64,000 nucleotides of DNA, taken from the NCBI RefSeq assembly GCF_000330885.1, contig NC_020062.1, positions 1,992,374-2,056,373 on the forward strand. The letters run 5' to 3'. Positions 61,043 to 64,000 of this stretch are shown one piece after another. This DNA comes from Rhizobium tropici CIAT 899. Its GTDB lineage: Bacteria; Pseudomonadota; Alphaproteobacteria; Rhizobiales; Rhizobiaceae. A program made the position numbers and the translations under genes. Each line of letters starts with the position of its first letter. Within the stretch, counting starts at the first letter, position 1. The notes beneath the pieces are model-generated. The model ran no database searches and was not told the origin of the DNA. It saw only the letters and a program-made list of their open reading frames with translations.

Positions 61043-61486
61043 TCATCGCCCCACCTGATCCGGTGACTTGACGGCTACGCCGAAGGGCAGGAAGTGTTTG
61101 AGATTGGCGGTGATCACGGTCAGCTTGTGAATGCTTGCCGTTCCCGCGATGATCGCATCCGCCGTGCCGGGACTATGCCCGGCGATGACTGCTTTCGCCT
61201 CGAGCCTCCCGGATTCAAGAGCGATGTCCTTGTCGACGGGCAGGATGTGATCACCATAGCCGACAATCAATCCTTGCAGCCAGGTATGAATTCCCGCAGC
61301 CTTTGCTTTGGCGCCTTTTGCTTCCAACAATCGCACGCCCTTTTCGATCTCGTGGATCGTCAGGGCTGACAGGTAGACTGCATCTTGCCGATCCTGTTCA
61401 TCCACCCATTCGGCAAAAGTATTCGATGCGCTGGCTTTGGACGGAGCGAACATGGAGATCGCGTTGGTGTCGAGAAGAAAGCTCAC
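61043..61486 (-). CDS. vapC: VapC-type PIN-domain toxin
   Basis: A 147-aa PIN ribonuclease. The acidic residues are in FLLDTNAISMF (Asp), SALTIHEIEKGVRLLE (Glu) and GTADAIIAGTASIH (Asp), followed by LTVITANLKHF with the family's N/D. It would cut tRNA or other RNA when freed from the antitoxin. It overlaps the antitoxin by 4 bp (ATGA). Confidence 0.9.
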   Translation of the reverse strand: MSFLLDTNAISMFAPSKASASNTFAEWVDEQDRQDAVYLSALTIHEIEKGVRLLEAKGAKAKAAGIHTWLQGLIVGYGDHILPVDKDIALESGRLEAKAVIAGHSPGTADAIIAGTASIHKLTVITANLKHFLPFGVAVKSPDQVGR

Positions 61487-61749
61487 AAATCGACCTCGCG
61501 AGATGGAGCAGGATTTCTGGAGAAAACATCCTCGGTGGGATCGAAATCAGCCGGAAAGGTCTTCAGGTATTGAACCAGGCTCGGTCGGCCCTTCCGGATC
61601 GCTTTTTTTGCCTCTTCGGCTGCCTTCACGCTGACAACGACGGCTGCGGCACGCCCATGACGGGTAATTGTTACAAACTCACCGGCCGCAGCCTGATCGA
61701 TGACATAGGAAAACGACGCCTTGGCATCCTTTAAGCTGATCATTGTCAT
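61483..61749 (-). CDS. Phd/YefM-family antitoxin
   Basis: An 88-aa antitoxin with the Phd N-terminus MTMISLKDAKASFSYVIDQA, VTITRHGRAAAVVVSV, and an acidic C-terminal toxin-binding tail (FPADFDPTEDVF). It binds its own promoter with the toxin; a fitting inverted repeat lies just upstream. Confidence 0.9.
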   Translation of the reverse strand: MTMISLKDAKASFSYVIDQAAAGEFVTITRHGRAAAVVVSVKAAEEAKKAIRKGRPSLVQYLKTFPADFDPTEDVFSRNPAPSREVDL

Positions 61750-61760
61750 GGAAGGCTCCT

Positions 61761-61786
61761 AAAAGGGGTCACTTATGACCTCTTTT
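61761..61786 (-). promoter_or_regulatory. Antitoxin operator
   Basis: AAAAGGGGTCA (61761-61771) and TGACCTCTTTT (61776-61786) form an 11-bp inverted repeat with one mismatch and a 4-nt spacer, 12 bp before the antitoxin start. This is a standard setting for autoregulation of Phd-type modules. Confidence 0.7.
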
Positions 61787-61817
61787 AAGCGCACGTTCGT
61801 GCAAAATCAAGGCGCGT

Positions 61818-62720
61818 TCAGGTCATCCACTTGCGGTGCTCAACGAAACGCTCTGCCAAAAGGTCGATGAACAAACGCACTTTCGTCGGCAGATGACTGC
61901 GGTTGGGATAGATCGCGCTGATGGTGAATTCCATGGCGCGGTAGTCGGGCATGGCACGCACGAGACGGCCGGCGGCGACCTCTTCGAAGACGATGAAGCT
62001 CGGGGCCAGAAAAATGCCCTGTCCGTTTGCCAAGAGAAAGCGCAGCGTCTCGGCATTGTTCGAGACGACATTGCCTGATATCTTGACCCTCACTTGCTTC
62101 CCGTCAGCATCTTCGAAACGCCATTCGTCGCCGTAGGGATAATAGGTATATTGCAGGCAATTATGCTCCGCGAGGTCGGCCGGCACTTTCGGCATGGGAT
62201 GCGTTTCACGATATTCGGGCGAGCAGACGAGCATATGGCGCCAGGGCGCTAGCTTGCGCGCGACGAGCGTCGAATCCGGCGCCGGCAGGGTTCGGATCAT
62301 CAGATCGTAACCCTCCTCAATCATGTCGACCGACCGTTCACCAACGTTGAAATCAAGCGAGATTGCCGGATATAGCGTCATGAACTCGTTGACGACGGGA
62401 AGCAGGAAACGGACGATGGCGCCGCTGGTATAGAGCTTCAACGTGCCGCGCGGCATGGTGCTAAGCGCGCCCGCCGTCCGGTCGGCCTCCTCGAGATCGG
62501 CAATGATCTGCGAGGATCGCTCGTAATAATATTTGCCGGTTTCCGTCAGGCTGACCCGGCGTGTCGTGCGGTTCAGAAGCCGCACACCGAGATGATCTTC
62601 CAATGACTGCACATGGTTGCCCACCATGGTGACCGACATGTTGAGGCGGCGGGCGGCGGCGGAAAAACCGCCACATTCCACCACCCGGCCAAAGACTGCG
62701 AGGCTGGTCAACCGATCCAT
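61818..62720 (-). CDS. LysR-family transcriptional regulator
   Basis: A 300-aa LysR regulator with N-terminal winged helix (LAVFGRVVECGGFSAAARRL; VQSLEDHLGVRLLNRTTRRV) and a C-terminal effector domain. It is divergent from the EmrA-type adaptor gene with 137 bp between, so it probably controls that efflux system. Confidence 0.9.
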   Translation of the reverse strand: MDRLTSLAVFGRVVECGGFSAAARRLNMSVTMVGNHVQSLEDHLGVRLLNRTTRRVSLTETGKYYYERSSQIIADLEEADRTAGALSTMPRGTLKLYTSGAIVRFLLPVVNEFMTLYPAISLDFNVGERSVDMIEEGYDLMIRTLPAPDSTLVARKLAPWRHMLVCSPEYRETHPMPKVPADLAEHNCLQYTYYPYGDEWRFEDADGKQVRVKISGNVVSNNAETLRFLLANGQGIFLAPSFIVFEEVAAGRLVRAMPDYRAMEFTISAIYPNRSHLPTKVRLFIDLLAERFVEHRKWMT

Positions 62721-62751
62721 ATTGTCCTCGGATTATCCACTGTGACTTGAT

Positions 62752-62787
62752 GATCCTTCCCGATTTGAGGAGATTATCAGAAGGATC
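62752..62787. promoter_or_regulatory. Inverted repeat in the LysR/adaptor divergent promoter
   Basis: GATCCTTC (62752-62759) and GAAGGATC (62780-62787) are perfect inverted copies separated by 20 bp, a likely LysR-binding region. Confidence 0.55.
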
Positions 62788-62857
62788 GTTCGGACGCATC
62801 TTCATCGCATCAAAAATGACCCCGAACAAAGGGGTAGCGCACTGAAGGAAACGGACG

Positions 62858-64000
62858 ATGGTCGAACTACCGCGCAACGAGGCGTTCAAGAACGCAAGCC
62901 AGGCCGATGCTGCTCCAGTCAACGAGGTTGCGAAATCTCCCGCCGCCGACGTTCCGCAAGGAAGAGTTGCCGAAGCGCCTATCGGTGACGCCAGACCAAA
63001 GGCGGATAGGAAGCTCATCAAGCGCGGCTTGCTGATCGCCGCGCTGCTGGCCGGCGTCGCGGCCGCAGCGGATTTCGGCTATCGCTACTGGACGGTCGGA
63101 CGCTTCATCGAATCCACCGACGATGCCTATGTGAAGGCCGATTACACCACGATTGCCCCAAAGGTCGCCGGCTACATCAAGGAGGTGCTTGTCAACGACA
63201 ATGACCATGTCAAGGCCGGCCAGCTTCTTGCCCGCATCGATGACCGCGATTTCCAGGCGGCGCTTTCCCAAGCAAAAGCCGATTTAAAGGCTGCGGATGC
63301 AGCGATCGCCAATATCGATGCGCAGATCCAGCTGCAGCAATCGCTGATCGGGCAAGCCAAGGCAACGGTCGACGCGTCGCAAGCCTCTCTGGATTATGCT
63401 GTATCGGATGCCGCCCGTTCGGCTCGTCTGATTACCAACGGCGTCGGCACACAGTCGCGCGCTGAAGAGACAGAATCGGCCAGAAGGCAGGCAGCGGCCG
63501 CTGTCGAGCGCGACCAGGCCGCGCTCGTCGCAGCTCAAACCAAAGTTCCCGTGCTGCAGACCCAGCGAGACCAGGCAGCTGCCCAGCGCGATCGCGCCGC
63601 TGCGGCCGTCCAGCAGGCCGAGCTCAATCTTTCCTATACCAACATCGTCGCAGCCGTCGGCGGCACGGTCGGTGCCCGCTCTATCCGCGTGGGACAATAT
63701 GTGACGGCAGGTACGCAGCTGATGGCGGTGGTTCCGCTGCATTCGGTCTATGTCGTTGCGAATTTCAAAGAAACGCAGCTGACCTATGTACGCCCCGGCC
63801 AATCCGTCGAGATCAAGGTCGACAGCTTCCCTGACGTCACCATCAAGGGCCATGTCGACAGCCTCTCGCCGGCAAGCGGGCTCGAATTCTCGCTGTTGCC
63901 GCCTGACAACGCCACCGGCAACTTCACCAAGATCGTCCAGCGCATACCGGTTAAGATCGTCATCGACGACGATAATCTCGCCGGATTGCTGCGCTCGGGC
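62858..64000 (+). CDS. EmrA-type membrane fusion adaptor, 3' end beyond window
   Basis: The first 381 codons are present; the frame is open at the right edge. It has a membrane anchor (LIKRGLLIAALLAGVAAAAD, near 48), EmrA motif FIESTDDAYVKADYTTIAPK near 85, a coiled-coil hairpin (about 135-260) and GQYVTAGTQLMAVVPLHSVY followed by VANFKETQL. It resembles the adaptor at 38680 in domain order but is a distinct paralogue. An EmrB-type permease gene is expected next, outside the window. Confidence 0.88.
   Translation, partial: MVELPRNEAFKNASQADAAPVNEVAKSPAADVPQGRVAEAPIGDARPKADRKLIKRGLLIAALLAGVAAAADFGYRYWTVGRFIESTDDAYVKADYTTIAPKVAGYIKEVLVNDNDHVKAGQLLARIDDRDFQAALSQAKADLKAADAAIANIDAQIQLQQSLIGQAKATVDASQASLDYAVSDAARSARLITNGVGTQSRAEETESARRQAAAAVERDQAALVAAQTKVPVLQTQRDQAAAQRDRAAAAVQQAELNLSYTNIVAAVGGTVGARSIRVGQYVTAGTQLMAVVPLHSVYVVANFKETQLTYVRPGQSVEIKVDSFPDVTIKGHVDSLSPASGLEFSLLPPDNATGNFTKIVQRIPVKIVIDDDNLAGLLRSG

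Noticed and set aside
1..64000. CRISPR arrays, rRNA, prophage or integrase-bounded islands
   Set aside because: No regularly spaced short repeats, no rRNA sequence and no phage or integrase genes were found.

Overview
The window reads as chromosome or large-replicon DNA of a Rhizobium-type alphaproteobacterium (Rhizobiales). Support comes from the even, GC-rich coding style, rhizobial families (GlxA/GlxBCD, GlnT/GmaS, DUF1236, DUF982, the orfA-pit pair), general-stress promoters of the alphaproteobacterial EcfG type (GGAAC then GTT), and two Ku genes flanking ligD. Species cannot be named from the sequence.

Region 1 (1-17 kb) is one metabolic island for methylated amines. On the minus strand lie mgsABC, gmaS, purU and folD, then, after a stem-loop and a new promoter region, dmmDABC (the haem-dependent oxidative N-demethylase; dmmC runs off the left edge). 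On the plus strand is a four-gene soxBDAG-type operon best read as N-methylglutamate dehydrogenase mgdABCD. An XRE-cupin regulator and a GlxA-type AraC regulator sit between them. Together they could turn dimethylamine into methylamine, pass the methyl-nitrogen through gamma-glutamylmethylamide and N-methylglutamate back to glutamate, and clear the C1 unit through methylene-THF to formate plus THF.

Region 2 (17-25.9 kb) is patchier: a divergent TetR/GST pair with matching operators, a truncated Tat-signal ORF, an IS110 element sitting precisely in a DUF2568 gene, a frameshifted HAD hydrolase, a DUF1236 protein, and a two-gene set of a ThDP enzyme and a short LeuA-like synthase. Region 3 (25.9-30.7 kb) holds a DsbA-like isomerase, a TetR, a ketopantoate-reductase-like protein, an acyl-CoA-dehydrogenase-like flavoprotein and an SsuD-like monooxygenase, suggesting organosulfur or xenobiotic breakdown.

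Region 4 (30.7-47 kb) begins with orfA-pit and a PHO box, then a DNA-repair and stress block: ku, ligD, second ku, emrAB efflux, a UdgX-type uracil glycosylase, small proteins, an ECF sigma factor, DUF72 and CspA. At least seven GGAAC-N16/17-(C)GTT promoters precede genes here, so much of the block looks like one general-stress regulon, including both NHEJ transcription units and the sigma gene itself.

Region 5 (46.4-49.2 kb) is a nested tandem duplication: a 353-bp piece of an Nramp gene and its upstream region occurs three times, and a 1188-bp unit carrying a tyrosine-phosphatase-like gene occurs twice. Region 6 (49-64 kb) has an RND efflux pair, a VOC protein, a Sel1-repeat exported protein, a GNAT acetyltransferase, an iron-type ABC importer with an SDR, a Phd/VapC toxin-antitoxin pair, and a LysR regulator divergent from an EmrA-type adaptor cut by the right edge. 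No rRNA, tRNA or CRISPR array was seen.
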